From NCBI GenBank assembly GCA_964384375.1, contig CAYLLN010000031.1, forward strand, positions 5,441 through 69,440: DNA of 64,000 bases. Reading direction: 5' to 3'. The stretch's first letter is position 1. Every line of letters starts with the position of its first letter. The notes under the pieces were generated by a model. That model worked only from the letters and a program-made list of their open reading frames with translations. It was not told the DNA's origin and searched no databases. The translations under genes and the position numbers were made by a program. Of the stretch, positions 27,261-35,511 are shown piece by piece. This DNA comes from CAYLLN01 sp964384375 (lineage in GTDB: Bacteria > Planctomycetota > Planctomycetia > Pirellulales > Pirellulaceae).

Positions 27261-29702
27261 ATGCTTCGGCGCCCTGCCTGCTGGCTCCTACTAGCCGCAC
27301 TACTTGTCACTCCGGCACTGATTCTCGCCCAGGATGCTCCCGCGCTCGAGAAGCCGGCCGAAGCGTCACCTTCCAAACCAGAAGAAGCGAAGCCAGACGA
27401 AGCCAAGCCGGAAGAAGCCAAACCAGCCGAGCCCGCGAAGCCTGACGAGGCCAAGCCGGCCGAAGGAACTCCGACCGGCCCGCTCCCGGGTCACTCGCAC
27501 GTGGGGGAAGTCTTCAACGAAGGTCCGCGCCAGAAGGCATACCTGATGCCCGGCATGCCAGCGATCAACTTTCCCGCGACGACCAAGTCACCCGAAGCCC
27601 AGGCGTTCATCAACCAGGGAGTCGGGCAACTGCACGGCTTTTGGTGGTACGAGGCGGAGCGGTCGTTCCGGCAGGCGGCGATGCTCGACAAGGATTGTGC
27701 GATCGCCTACTGGGGGATGGCGATGGCGAACGTCGAAAACGTCACCCGCGGCCGTAAGTTCATGGCCGAATGCCTGAAGCACAAGGAAGGGGCGAGCGAG
27801 CGGGAGGTGATGTACATCGACGCGCTCGATGCGTTCTTCAAGGCCGACGCGAACAAGCGGAAAGATCGGGCCGAGGCGTACACGCGGGCGATCGAAAAGA
27901 TTCTCTACAAGTATCCCGACGACATCGAGGCGCGGGCCTTGCTCGCGCTGCAGCTTTGGAAGAACCGCGATGCGGGGATTCCGATTTCGAGCTACCTCGC
28001 GATCGACGCGCTCATCGACCAGGTGCTGGCCAAGAGCCCGATGCATCCGGCCCATCATTACCGCATTCACCTGTGGGATCTCGACCGGGCTGAGAACGCT
28101 CTCGCGTCGGCGGCCTTGTGCGGACAAGGATCAGCCGGCGTTGCCCATATGTGGCACATGCCGGGGCACATCTATTCCAAGACAAAGCGGTACGACGACG
28201 CCTGCTGGCAGCAGGAGGCTTCGGCCCGCGTCGATCACGCCCACATGATGCGCGACCGCATTCTGCCCGACCAGATTCACAACTTCGCCCACAACAACGA
28301 GTGGCTGATTCGGGACATGATCTTCGTCGGCCGCTCGCAGGGCGCGGTCGAGCTGGCCAAGAACATGTGCGACCTGCCGCGGCATCCGAAATACAACACG
28401 CTCAGCAAGGGGAGTGCAAACTTCGGTCGGCTGCGGCTATTTGATGCTTTGTCGCGATTTGAGCTGTGGGACGAGCTGATCGCGCTGGCCGAGACGCCGT
28501 ACCTCGCTCCGACCGACGACGAGAACGAGCAGATCAAGCGGCTAAAGCACCTGGGCGAGGCGCACTATCGCCGGGGCGATGTGACAGCGGGCGATATGCA
28601 GCTGGCCGACTTGCAGCAGCGGTGGGCCGATGTGCAGGCGAAGCACACTCAGGAACTGACGGAAGCGGAAGCGAAAGCACGCCAGGAAAACAAGTCGGAA
28701 GAGGACGTCGAGAAGGCGAAGAGCGGCGCGAAGAACAAGCATGGCCAGAAGCTCGCAAGCCTGCAAAAAGCGGTCGATGAGCTGACCGGCTGGCAGGCAG
28801 TGGCTCACAGCGACTTCAAACGAGGTTACGAATCGTTGAAGAAGAGCGGCAACGTGGAAGCGGACGATCTGGCCCGCGTGCAGTTCCACGCTGGCGAAAA
28901 GGATCAGGCGATCGAAGCGGCCCGTGCGCATGTGAAGAACCGCAACAACGAAGTGCTTCCGCTAGCGACGCTGGTCGAACTGCTGACGCTCGCCGGCAAA
29001 CAGGACGAAGCGAAGCAGACGCTCGAAGAACTCCGGGCGATCAGCGGCTCGATCGACACGACCGCGCCGTTCTATGCCCGCCTGGCCCCGGTTGCGAAGC
29101 AGCTTGGCGCTAGCGAGGAGTGGAAGGTCGCGTCATCGCCAAAGAACGACACAGGGATTCGCCCGTCGCTCGATTCGCTCGGGCCGTTCCGCTGGCAGCC
29201 GTCGCCCGCCCAATCGTGGACGCTGGCCGATGCCAACGGCGCCAATCACACGCTGGCCGAGTATCGCGGCAAGCCGGTCGTGGTGCTGTTCTTCCTGGGT
29301 CATGGCTGCTTGCACTGTGCCGAGCAGGTGCAGGCGTTCGGCTCCGCGGCGAAGGACTTTGAAGCGGCCGGTATTTCGCTCCTGGCGATCAGTAGCGACG
29401 ACGCGGCGGGGTTGAAGCAGTCGATCGAGAACTACAAGAGCGGCCCGCTCCACATGCCGCTCGTCGCCGACAGCACGCTCGACACGTTCAAGGCGTATCG
29501 CTGCTACGACGACTTCGAGCAGCAGCCCCTGCACGGCACGTTCTTCATCGACGGCGAGGGTCTCGTCCGCTGGCAGGACATCGGCTACCAGCCGTTCATG
29601 GACCACAAGTTCCTGCTCGGCGAAGCGCAGCGGCTGCTCAAGCAGTCAGCTGTGAGCCAGTCGCCCGGCCCAGCGACGGTGCCGCCGATGGCAGCGGAGT
29701 AG
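27261..29702 (+). CDS. Secreted TPR protein with C-terminal peroxiredoxin-like domain
   Basis: Signal peptide (MLRRPACWLLLAALLVTPALILAQ), then a linker of Lys/Pro/Glu/Ala repeats (about residues 20-72), then helical TPR-like repeats (INQGVGQLHGFWWYEAERSFRQAAMLDKDCAIAYWGMAMAN and so on) up to ~600, with a coiled coil rich in Lys and Glu near 470-500. The C-terminal ~150 residues are an AhpC/TSA thioredoxin fold: WTLADANGANHTLAEYRGKPVVVLFFLGHGCLHCAEQVQAF with a C-x-x-C, and DDFEQQPLHGTFFIDGEG. The combination suggests a membrane- or periplasm-associated redox protein; its partner is unknown. Start at 27261 chosen from the promoter position. Confidence 0.85.
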   Translation: MLRRPACWLLLAALLVTPALILAQDAPALEKPAEASPSKPEEAKPDEAKPEEAKPAEPAKPDEAKPAEGTPTGPLPGHSHVGEVFNEGPRQKAYLMPGMPAINFPATTKSPEAQAFINQGVGQLHGFWWYEAERSFRQAAMLDKDCAIAYWGMAMANVENVTRGRKFMAECLKHKEGASEREVMYIDALDAFFKADANKRKDRAEAYTRAIEKILYKYPDDIEARALLALQLWKNRDAGIPISSYLAIDALIDQVLAKSPMHPAHHYRIHLWDLDRAENALASAALCGQGSAGVAHMWHMPGHIYSKTKRYDDACWQQEASARVDHAHMMRDRILPDQIHNFAHNNEWLIRDMIFVGRSQGAVELAKNMCDLPRHPKYNTLSKGSANFGRLRLFDALSRFELWDELIALAETPYLAPTDDENEQIKRLKHLGEAHYRRGDVTAGDMQLADLQQRWADVQAKHTQELTEAEAKARQENKSEEDVEKAKSGAKNKHGQKLASLQKAVDELTGWQAVAHSDFKRGYESLKKSGNVEADDLARVQFHAGEKDQAIEAARAHVKNRNNEVLPLATLVELLTLAGKQDEAKQTLEELRAISGSIDTTAPFYARLAPVAKQLGASEEWKVASSPKNDTGIRPSLDSLGPFRWQPSPAQSWTLADANGANHTLAEYRGKPVVVLFFLGHGCLHCAEQVQAFGSAAKDFEAAGISLLAISSDDAAGLKQSIENYKSGPLHMPLVADSTLDTFKAYRCYDDFEQQPLHGTFFIDGEGLVRWQDIGYQPFMDHKFLLGEAQRLLKQSAVSQSPGPATVPPMAAE

Positions 29703-29708
29703 TAGGTA

Positions 29709-29729
29709 GTCCCACACTCCGTGTGGGAC
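29709..29729. repeat. Palindrome with TCC loop
   Basis: Arms GTCCCACAC and GTGTGGGAC around TCC, preceded by TA, right after the TPR-peroxiredoxin stop. Confidence 0.75.
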
Positions 29730-29774
29730 ATGCGTGGCGATTGGAGTTTCGCGATCAGATCGATCACGATGCTT

Positions 29775-29795
29775 GGCCCATACGGAGTATTGGCC
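29775..29795. repeat. Imperfect palindrome with GGA loop
   Basis: Arms GGCCCATAC and GTATTGGCC around GGA, one mismatch, followed by TAC. It reaches the stop codon of the SpoIIE phosphatase gene. Confidence 0.6.
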
Positions 29796-31075
29796 TACTT
29801 AAACTCCACTTCCACCAGCGAAAAGTCGTCGTCCAGTCCGCCGTTTTCCGCAGTGGCGGCAATGCGGCGGTGGATCTGATCGACGCGGGAGCCGGTGGAG
29901 TCGTTTGTCACAAGCAGCCGCTCCAGCCCGTCGATACCGACGAGTTGCCCCTCGGCGCCGGTCGCTTCGGTGACGCCATCGCTATAGAGATACAGCCGCG
30001 AGCCGGGCGATAGCTCGTGCGTACATACTTCGTAGGTCGCATCGACATCGACGCCGATCAAGAGTCCCGGCTGGCCGAGACGGGCTGTGCTGACTTGGGC
30101 CGAGCCGACGCCATCGAGCAGAATCGCCGGCGGATGCCCGGCCGAGGCATAGCTCAGCTTGCGGCTCGTGCGGTCGTACACCCCGTACCAGATCGTGAAG
30201 AACCGCCCAGCATGTTCCTCCATCGGGAAGGCCCGGTTGAGAGCGGCGAGCACGCGGTCGGGTTCGCGGAAGTCCGACTTGGGGAGCGTCCGCCGCCGGA
30301 GCGCCTCGGCAATGGCACTGCTCATCAGCGACGCCCCGATGCCGTGCCCCGCCACGTCGAACAGGAACATAGCGAAGCGGTCGCTATCGAGCCAGTGGTA
30401 GCCGAACAGATCGCCGCCGAGCTGCGACGAGGGGACATAGCACCAGTCGGTGGCGATTGTCCCCTTCAGCCGCAGCGGCAACAGGCTGCGAACGTATTCC
30501 TCGGCCTGCTTGATCTCGAAGAGGAGGGCCTTTTGACTGGCGGCCAGGGCGCGGCGCGTCGTGAGCAGCTCGCGTTGCGACTGGATCACGTCGAGCATCA
30601 GCAGTTCGTGCTGTGCGAGTTGGGCGAACTGCTCGAAGCGGGCCAGTTCTGCCGGCGCAAGCTGCCGCGGCTGACGGTCGGCGATGCAGAACGTTCCCAC
30701 CATGCGCCCCGACGGACCGGCCAGCGGATGGCCCGCATAGAAGCGAATGAACGGCTCGCCGGTCACGAGCGGATTGTCGTGGAATCGCTCGTCAAGCGTG
30801 GCGTCGGGCACGATCAGCGGTCGCGTCTGCTGGATGGCGTGGCCGCAGAACGAGATGTCGCGTCCCGTTTCGTCGGTCGCCAGGCCGCACTTCGCTTTGA
30901 ACCACTGGCGGTCCGAATCGATGAGGGCGATGTAGGCAATTGGCACGCCGAGCACGTCAGCCGCGAGCTCGACGATCCGATCGAACCGCTCCTCAGCGGG
31001 CGTATCGAGCAGCCGGAGGGCAGCCAGGTCGGCGAGACGATCCTGTTCGTCGGCAGCAAGGGGGGCGGGGAACAT
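29795..31075 (-). CDS. GAF domain PP2C-type (SpoIIE/RsbU) phosphatase
   Basis: Signal-responsive serine/threonine phosphatase. Residues about 20-165 form a GAF domain (FDRIVELAADVLGVPIAYIALIDSDRQWFKAKCGL... FYAGHPLAGPSGRMVGTFCIADRQPR), then a short coiled coil, then a SpoIIE domain (about 200-425) with GGDLFGYHWLDSDRFAMFLFDVAGHGIGA, SAGHPPAIL and LYLYSDGVTEATGAEG, i.e. the metal-binding Asp and Gly residues of PP2C. Such proteins usually dephosphorylate an anti-sigma-factor antagonist; none is adjacent here. Length 426 aa. Divergent palindromes lie upstream of it. Confidence 0.92.
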   Translation of the reverse strand: MFPAPLAADEQDRLADLAALRLLDTPAEERFDRIVELAADVLGVPIAYIALIDSDRQWFKAKCGLATDETGRDISFCGHAIQQTRPLIVPDATLDERFHDNPLVTGEPFIRFYAGHPLAGPSGRMVGTFCIADRQPRQLAPAELARFEQFAQLAQHELLMLDVIQSQRELLTTRRALAASQKALLFEIKQAEEYVRSLLPLRLKGTIATDWCYVPSSQLGGDLFGYHWLDSDRFAMFLFDVAGHGIGASLMSSAIAEALRRRTLPKSDFREPDRVLAALNRAFPMEEHAGRFFTIWYGVYDRTSRKLSYASAGHPPAILLDGVGSAQVSTARLGQPGLLIGVDVDATYEVCTHELSPGSRLYLYSDGVTEATGAEGQLVGIDGLERLLVTNDSTGSRVDQIHRRIAATAENGGLDDDFSLVEVEFK

Positions 31076-31093
31076 GGGGGAATTGTAGCCGCT

Positions 31094-31120
31094 GGCGAGC
31101 GGGAGGCGTAAGCCTCCCGA
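31094..31120. repeat. REP-like palindrome, family A, left half of an inverted pair
   Basis: GGCGAG, then arms CGGGAGGC and GCCTCCCG around GTAA (31100-31119), then ATG. Together with the inverted unit at 31149-31177 it forms a head-to-head pair. Confidence 0.75.
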
Positions 31121-31148
31121 TGACGCGACCTCACTGGCGATGCGGAAC

Positions 31149-31177
31149 CATCGGGGTGCTCACGCACCCCGCTCGCC
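31149..31177. repeat. REP-like palindrome, family A, right half of an inverted pair
   Basis: Arms CGGGGTGC and GCACCCCG around TCAC (31152-31171), preceded by CAT and followed by CTCGCC. Read on the other strand it is GGCGAG-CGGGGTGC-GTGA-GCACCCCG-ATG, the same unit as the left half with a different stem. Confidence 0.75.
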
Positions 31178-31193
31178 ATTCGGTTAGCGCCGC

Positions 31194-32693
31194 TTACTTC
31201 TCCAAGCTCGGCAAAATCGGCCGGTCGAGGCCGCCGTCGTCCGGCCGCACAGCGATCACGCGGACCGCCGGCTGCACAAACGTGACCGGCTGGTGCGGCA
31301 TGTGCCAGAGGAGCGGCACGGTGAGCAGCCGCACGACCGACGAGATGGCGAACAGGTACAGGTACGCCTGGTGGTTCTCGCCGAGCGATTGCAGGATCGT
31401 CGCACCAATGATGCTTCCCAAGACGAGAGCCGCGGCGTTGCCGAAGTTGTAGAAAGTCAGCACGCCCGCCCGGTCTTGCCGCGGAATCGCCTCGAAGAAC
31501 ATCAGCAACATCGCCAGTTCATACGCGGCCCAGGCGATTCCCGACATGAGCTGCAAGCAACTGACGAACAGAAACTGGCCCGAAATCGTCAGGTCATAGC
31601 TGGCTGCTCCGATCGGCAGATGGACGGTCGTGTCGAGCCAGTGAAACGAGTCGATGAAGAGCCAGAATCCGGCGACCGGCACGATCGCCACACCGCCAAT
31701 CCAGAGGAGCCGCCGCGCCCCGGCATAGTGGGCGACGCGGCCCCACATCGGCAGGGCGAGTGCTTTTCCGAGGAAGCAGATGCCGATGAGGACCATGTAG
31801 CTGAGGTAGCTCCAACCCTCTTCGCCGAGCATGAACGGCGTGAAGTATGGGCCGGAGATTTGCACGGCTGTTTGCACTGCCAGCAGGTACAAGATGAGGC
31901 GACCGCCAACGTCTCCTTGAGTTGTGCTGACGATCTGGCCGAGCGACACGGGCCGGGCGACGTAGCGCCCAGCCGACGGCTCGCTTTGATTGCCGAGGAA
32001 TGCCGCCGAAATGAACCGGCACGTAGCGCCAACGACGAAGATTGCCGTGAATGCCGCCAGCAGCCACCACTGGATGCCGCCTGCTGTGGCGAGATTCGTT
32101 TTGGCGAAGTGCAGCGTGAGTCCGCCGGCCGCAAAGCCGAGCAGCACGCACATCTGGCTGATTCGTGCCCGGCAGGCAAAAAACTTCGAGCGAACCCGCT
32201 TGGGAATGATCTCTTCGATCCAGGTGTTCCACCCTGGCCCTGCTGCCTGGCTCGCGGCCCAATAGATCGTGGCGGCGACGAAGACCCACGTCGCGGCGAC
32301 GCTCGTCAGGCCGATGAAGAGCGCGGCCACCGGCATCAGCAAAAGCGCGATCGCTTGCACTGCCGCACAGAGCACGACCCACGTCCGATACGAGCCAAAC
32401 TTGCGGAGCGCCCACGGCGTGGAAAGCTGTAGTGCGGCCCCTGTGAGCATGGGGATCGTCGCGATCAGACCGGCGAAGGTCTCGCCGGTTCCCAGTGCCA
32501 GCGCGAACGCCGGGAGATACGTCTCGCCAATGCCGACCATGACGCTGTAGGCGGCGGCATCTCCCACGCTGCACCGCATGTCGTGGCGCGGGGCGGGGTA
32601 GAGTCGAGGCGGCGCGGGAGAGGGGGCGAGCGGCTCGGGCGGGGCGGGCTTGTTCCGGCGGATTACCGGCCGGGGCGGAGTGGCAACGGACAT
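31194..32693 (-). CDS. MFS transporter
   Basis: Integral membrane permease with about 12 hydrophobic segments. A Pro-rich cytoplasmic N-terminus precedes the first segments; GIGETYLPAFALALGTGETFAGLIATIPMLTG and the loop ALRKFGSYRTWVVL fit the major facilitator fold. A long middle loop holds SEPSAGRYVARPVS. C-terminal half has FYNFGNAAALVLGSIIGATILQSLG. The substrate is not evident. The start at 32693 (MSVATPPRP) is chosen over an upstream ATG at 32819. No adjacent catabolic genes suggest a role. Confidence 0.85.
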   Translation of the reverse strand: MSVATPPRPVIRRNKPAPPEPLAPSPAPPRLYPAPRHDMRCSVGDAAAYSVMVGIGETYLPAFALALGTGETFAGLIATIPMLTGAALQLSTPWALRKFGSYRTWVVLCAAVQAIALLLMPVAALFIGLTSVAATWVFVAATIYWAASQAAGPGWNTWIEEIIPKRVRSKFFACRARISQMCVLLGFAAGGLTLHFAKTNLATAGGIQWWLLAAFTAIFVVGATCRFISAAFLGNQSEPSAGRYVARPVSLGQIVSTTQGDVGGRLILYLLAVQTAVQISGPYFTPFMLGEEGWSYLSYMVLIGICFLGKALALPMWGRVAHYAGARRLLWIGGVAIVPVAGFWLFIDSFHWLDTTVHLPIGAASYDLTISGQFLFVSCLQLMSGIAWAAYELAMLLMFFEAIPRQDRAGVLTFYNFGNAAALVLGSIIGATILQSLGENHQAYLYLFAISSVVRLLTVPLLWHMPHQPVTFVQPAVRVIAVRPDDGGLDRPILPSLEK

Positions 32694-32878
32694 GGGCGGC
32701 TTGTGGCGATATCGGGCGGTTACACTATGATACGTCGAACGGTTACAGCGTGGAGGGGACGCGCTTGTAGCCGCTTGCGTTCGGGCCGACAACGCGAATT
32801 GTTGGCCGATTGGCCGCAAATCGCGGGGTCAGTTCGCCGGCGATGTTATAAGGTGTTGTCCCGTAATGACTTCCGCCG

Positions 32879-32927
32879 GTCGCGGCAGGTCGAGGGCGAC
32901 TTCACATCGCTGAGTCGTTGCCGCGAC
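32879..32927 (+). other. Stem-loop in region upstream of menG
   Basis: Perfect 9-bp arms GTCGCGGCA (32879-32887) and TGCCGCGAC (32919-32927) separated by 31 bases. With the next element, it lies in the 405-base gap between the MFS and menG genes and may be part of a structured leader. A TATAAG lies just before it near 32846. Confidence 0.45.
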
Positions 32928-32949
32928 AGGTGGGGTAGTAACGGAATCT

Positions 32950-33019
32950 GGGTGGCTGGGGACGAGCAACGCGAGACCCCGGACTGCCGGGGTTGAACTT
33001 GGTTTACCCCCAGCCACCC
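32950..33019. repeat. Nested inverted repeat before menG
   Basis: Outer arms GGGTGGCTGGGG (32950-32961) and CCCCAGCCACCC (33008-33019) match at all 12 positions; inner arms ACCCCGG and CCGGGGT (32976-32982, 32987-32993) flank ACTG. No T-run follows. Confidence 0.7.
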
Positions 33020-33098
33020 TCTCGTTAGTTTGCTGGGGCACAGAACGACGCAGATTCGATCCTAAGGGCCGATTGTCACCCGAAGACATTTCCATTCC

Positions 33099-33818
33099 AT
33101 GTCCACCACCACGATCAACAAATCGAACGAGCGCGTGCAGCGGATGTTCGGCGAGATCGCTCCGAGCTACGACCGCATGAATCACCTACTGTCGCTCAAC
33201 GTCGATCGCTACTGGCGGTGGTGGACAGTTAGAAAACTGGCCCCCGTCCCCGGCGAGCCGATTCTCGACATCTGCACTGGCACGGGCGATCTGGCCCTCG
33301 CATTTCATCGGGCGACCGGGGGCAAGTCGGAGATCGTCGCCGCCGACTTCACGCGCGAGATGCTCGACATTGGCCGCCGCAAGCAGGCCCGGGCGAAGAT
33401 CGGCAGCGAGCTGACGTTCGTGGAGGCCGACGCCCAGAACCTGCCGTATGAAGACAATCGCTTCGCCATCGTCTCGGTCGCCTTCGGCCTGCGGAACGTG
33501 GCCGACACCGACCGCGGCCTGGCCGAGATGGCCCGCGTCTGCCGCCCCGGCGGACAGGTCGCCGTACTCGAATTCAGCTCCCCCCGCTGGCAGCCGTTTC
33601 GCGGCATGTACCTCTGGTACTTCCGCCACATCCTGCCGCGGATCGGCCAGTGGTTCGCGCGAAACAGCTCCTCTGCTTACGAATACCTGCCGGCGACGGT
33701 GGCCGAGTTCCCCGATGGCGAAGCGCTCGCCGAGCGGATGCGAGCGGTGGGCCTGGTGAACGTGAAGTTTTGGCCGCTGACGGGCGGGATCGCGACGTTG
33801 TATGTGGGGCGGAAGTGA
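33099..33818 (+). CDS. menG: Demethylmenaquinone methyltransferase (UbiE/MenG)
   Basis: SAM-dependent methyltransferase of the quinone pathway. N-terminal SNERVQRMFGEIAPSYDRMNHLLSLNVDRYWRWW is the family signature; SAM motif I is LDICTGTGDLAL; motif II region AFGLRNVADTDRGLAEMARVCRPGGQVAVLEFS; C-terminal YEYLPATVAEFPDGEALAERM and GGIATLYVG. Length 239 aa. The next gene overlaps its stop by four bases (GTGA), and ubiX follows, so the three are likely cotranscribed. Confidence 0.95.
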   Translation: MSTTTINKSNERVQRMFGEIAPSYDRMNHLLSLNVDRYWRWWTVRKLAPVPGEPILDICTGTGDLALAFHRATGGKSEIVAADFTREMLDIGRRKQARAKIGSELTFVEADAQNLPYEDNRFAIVSVAFGLRNVADTDRGLAEMARVCRPGGQVAVLEFSSPRWQPFRGMYLWYFRHILPRIGQWFARNSSSAYEYLPATVAEFPDGEALAERMRAVGLVNVKFWPLTGGIATLYVGRK

Positions 33819-34153
33819 GAGACTTGGAACTCGATCAAAATGCTTTTGACGCGGGAGAGGCGGCAGCGAGAGCCGATATTGCAGCAGGTCGCTTCGTTTA
33901 CCGCTGGGCAGGACATGCCGGCCACTGGGGACATTGGATCGTAACCCAACTGGCGGAGCGATATGGAGTGGGAGTTAGCGAAGGGTTTGGCGTGTGCTTC
34001 ACCGATCCAATCAGCGGGTCGTACAACCAAGGATACAATCGAGTGTTGCGCTACGAACTCGACAAAAAGTTCGGCGAAGGCGCTATCGACAAGGTCTTCG
34101 CTGAATCGCGCGAACAGTCCGAAGAAGACTTGCACTCCGCGAAGCGACGATAG
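33815..34153 (+). CDS. Hypothetical protein between menG and ubiX
   Basis: A 112-residue soluble protein starting at a GTG that overlaps the menG stop. It contains AGRFVYRWAGHAGHWGHWIVTQLAERYGVGVSEGFGVCFTDPISGSYNQGYNRVLRYELDKKFGEGAIDKVF. The GHxGHWGHW block has three His residues and several Trp, which could bind metal or a planar ligand; no family is recognised. Its sequence is visibly more A/T-rich than menG, so it may be a later insertion into the cluster. Because of its place, a link to quinone synthesis is possible but unproven. Confidence 0.6.
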   Translation: MRDLELDQNAFDAGEAAARADIAAGRFVYRWAGHAGHWGHWIVTQLAERYGVGVSEGFGVCFTDPISGSYNQGYNRVLRYELDKKFGEGAIDKVFAESREQSEEDLHSAKRR

Positions 34154-34182
34154 CTTGAGAAGAACCCAACTCGCTAGCCGTT

Positions 34183-34806
34183 ATGCTAAAGCATAACCTA
34201 CCTGCTGCTCCCCTCGTCCTCGCCCTCACCGGCGCGAGCGGCGCGGTCTATGCCACGCGGCTGTTGGAGGTGCTCGTCCGGTCCGGAAATCACGTCCATT
34301 TCACGATCAGTCCCTCCGGCGCGGCGGTCGTGAAGCAGGAACTGGACATTGCGATTGATCCGGCTAAGCCCGACATCGCCGTACTCTTGCCGGCCGACAT
34401 CGCGGATCAAGCGAAGTCGCTTGTCGTCTGCCATCACTATCAGGACTTCATGGCTCCCATCGCCAGCGGGTCGTTTCTGACCGGCGGCATGGTGGTCTGT
34501 CCCTGCTCGGGCAGCACGCTGTCGGGCATTGCCCATGCGGCCAGCCAGAATCTGATTCAGCGAGCGGCCGAGGTCCATCTCAAGGAGCGTCGCAAGCTGA
34601 TTCTCGTCCCGCGCGAAACGCCTCTCTCGGTCCTCCAAATCGAAAACATGCACCGCGCGGCGCAGGCCGGCGCGGTCTTACTGCCAGCAATGCCCGGCTT
34701 TTATCACGGCGCGAAGACGCTCGCGGACCTCGTCGATTTCGTTGTCGCCCGCATTCTCGATCAGCTTGACGTACCGCACGACTTGATGAAGCGATGGGGT
34801 TCGTAA
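34183..34806 (+). CDS. ubiX: Flavin prenyltransferase UbiX
   Basis: Makes prenylated FMN, the cofactor of UbiD-type decarboxylases used in quinone synthesis. N-terminal LALTGASGAVYATRLLEVL binds FMN; PIASGSFLTGGMVVCPCSGSTLSGIAHAAS is the central family block; RRKLILVPRETPLSVLQIENMHRAAQAGAVLLPAMPGFY completes it. Length 207 aa, slightly above usual. The neighbour menG also fits quinone synthesis; ubiD itself is not in the window. Confidence 0.95.
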   Translation: MLKHNLPAAPLVLALTGASGAVYATRLLEVLVRSGNHVHFTISPSGAAVVKQELDIAIDPAKPDIAVLLPADIADQAKSLVVCHHYQDFMAPIASGSFLTGGMVVCPCSGSTLSGIAHAASQNLIQRAAEVHLKERRKLILVPRETPLSVLQIENMHRAAQAGAVLLPAMPGFYHGAKTLADLVDFVVARILDQLDVPHDLMKRWGS

Positions 34807-34904
34807 TCGCTGGTTGACAACGCGCGGGCGTGCAATCACTCTGTAGGGCGATTGGTGTTCCATTTCATGAACACGCCTTCGTCCACGAGCGCTGGAGCGC
34901 TTTG

Positions 34905-35432
34905 ATGCTTGTCATCCGACATCGGAGTTTCACCGTAGCCGTCGATCATCCCGCGGTGTGGGTCGAGCGCGGCGATCAAATCGTGCGCGACCTCATCGAC
35001 GTGCTCACGCATCCGGAAATCACGCTCGCCAGCTTGCGGCATTTGATCGACCAGCGCGATCGGCTGACGACCGGCGTGTTCCACTCGCCCGACGGCCGCG
35101 GTTGCTTCATTCACCTGCTGACCGAGCCGCTCGCGCCGCACAAGCACGTTCGCAACAAACGGGACCTGGCCCGGCTCTTCGGCCGCCCACACGGCCGCCC
35201 TGGCACGCTCGGCTATATCGCACCCGCGGATTCGCCCGAGTATCAGCCGGTGAAGTGGCTCGTGCGCCTCGTGGATAAGCAAATCTGCCGGCTGGTGCGG
35301 CTGCGGTACAGCCGCTCGGCGGAGCTGTTCGATTACGACCTCGTGCTCGCCGTTGCCGAGCAAGTGCTGGAGCAGCGCGAGATCGTCGAAGCCACCCGCT
35401 TCCAGCACCGGATGCTGCCGAGCGCGAGTTAA
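34905..35432 (+). CDS. Hypothetical protein
   Basis: A 175-residue protein starting MLVIRHRSFTVAVDHPAVWVERGDQIVRDLIDVL. It has many charged helices and LFGRPHGRPGTLGYIAPADSPEYQPVKWLVRLVDKQICRLVRLRYSRSAELFDYDLVLAVAEQVLEQRE. No domain is recognised. The ATG at 34905 has TGGAGC before it and gives a normal start; the ORF upstream to 34830 is less likely coding. It is the last gene before the htrA terminator, which faces the other way. Confidence 0.55.
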   Translation: MLVIRHRSFTVAVDHPAVWVERGDQIVRDLIDVLTHPEITLASLRHLIDQRDRLTTGVFHSPDGRGCFIHLLTEPLAPHKHVRNKRDLARLFGRPHGRPGTLGYIAPADSPEYQPVKWLVRLVDKQICRLVRLRYSRSAELFDYDLVLAVAEQVLEQREIVEATRFQHRMLPSAS

Positions 35433-35453
35433 GCTCCTTCCGCGTGCGCAAAC

Positions 35454-35480
35454 AAAAACCGGAGGGCGGTTGCCCTCCGG
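35454..35480 (-). terminator. Terminator of htrA; same unit as a dispersed repeat
   Basis: Arms CCGGAGGGC (35459-35467) and GCCCTCCGG (35472-35480) around GGTT. On the minus strand it is followed by TTTTTG, so it can end the htrA transcript. The unit CCGGAGG...GGTT...CCTCCGGCTAA recurs at 41532-41553, so it is also a repeat. Confidence 0.7.
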
Positions 35481-35511
35481 CTAATGGAACTTGCGAATCT
35501 ACGGCGAGCAG

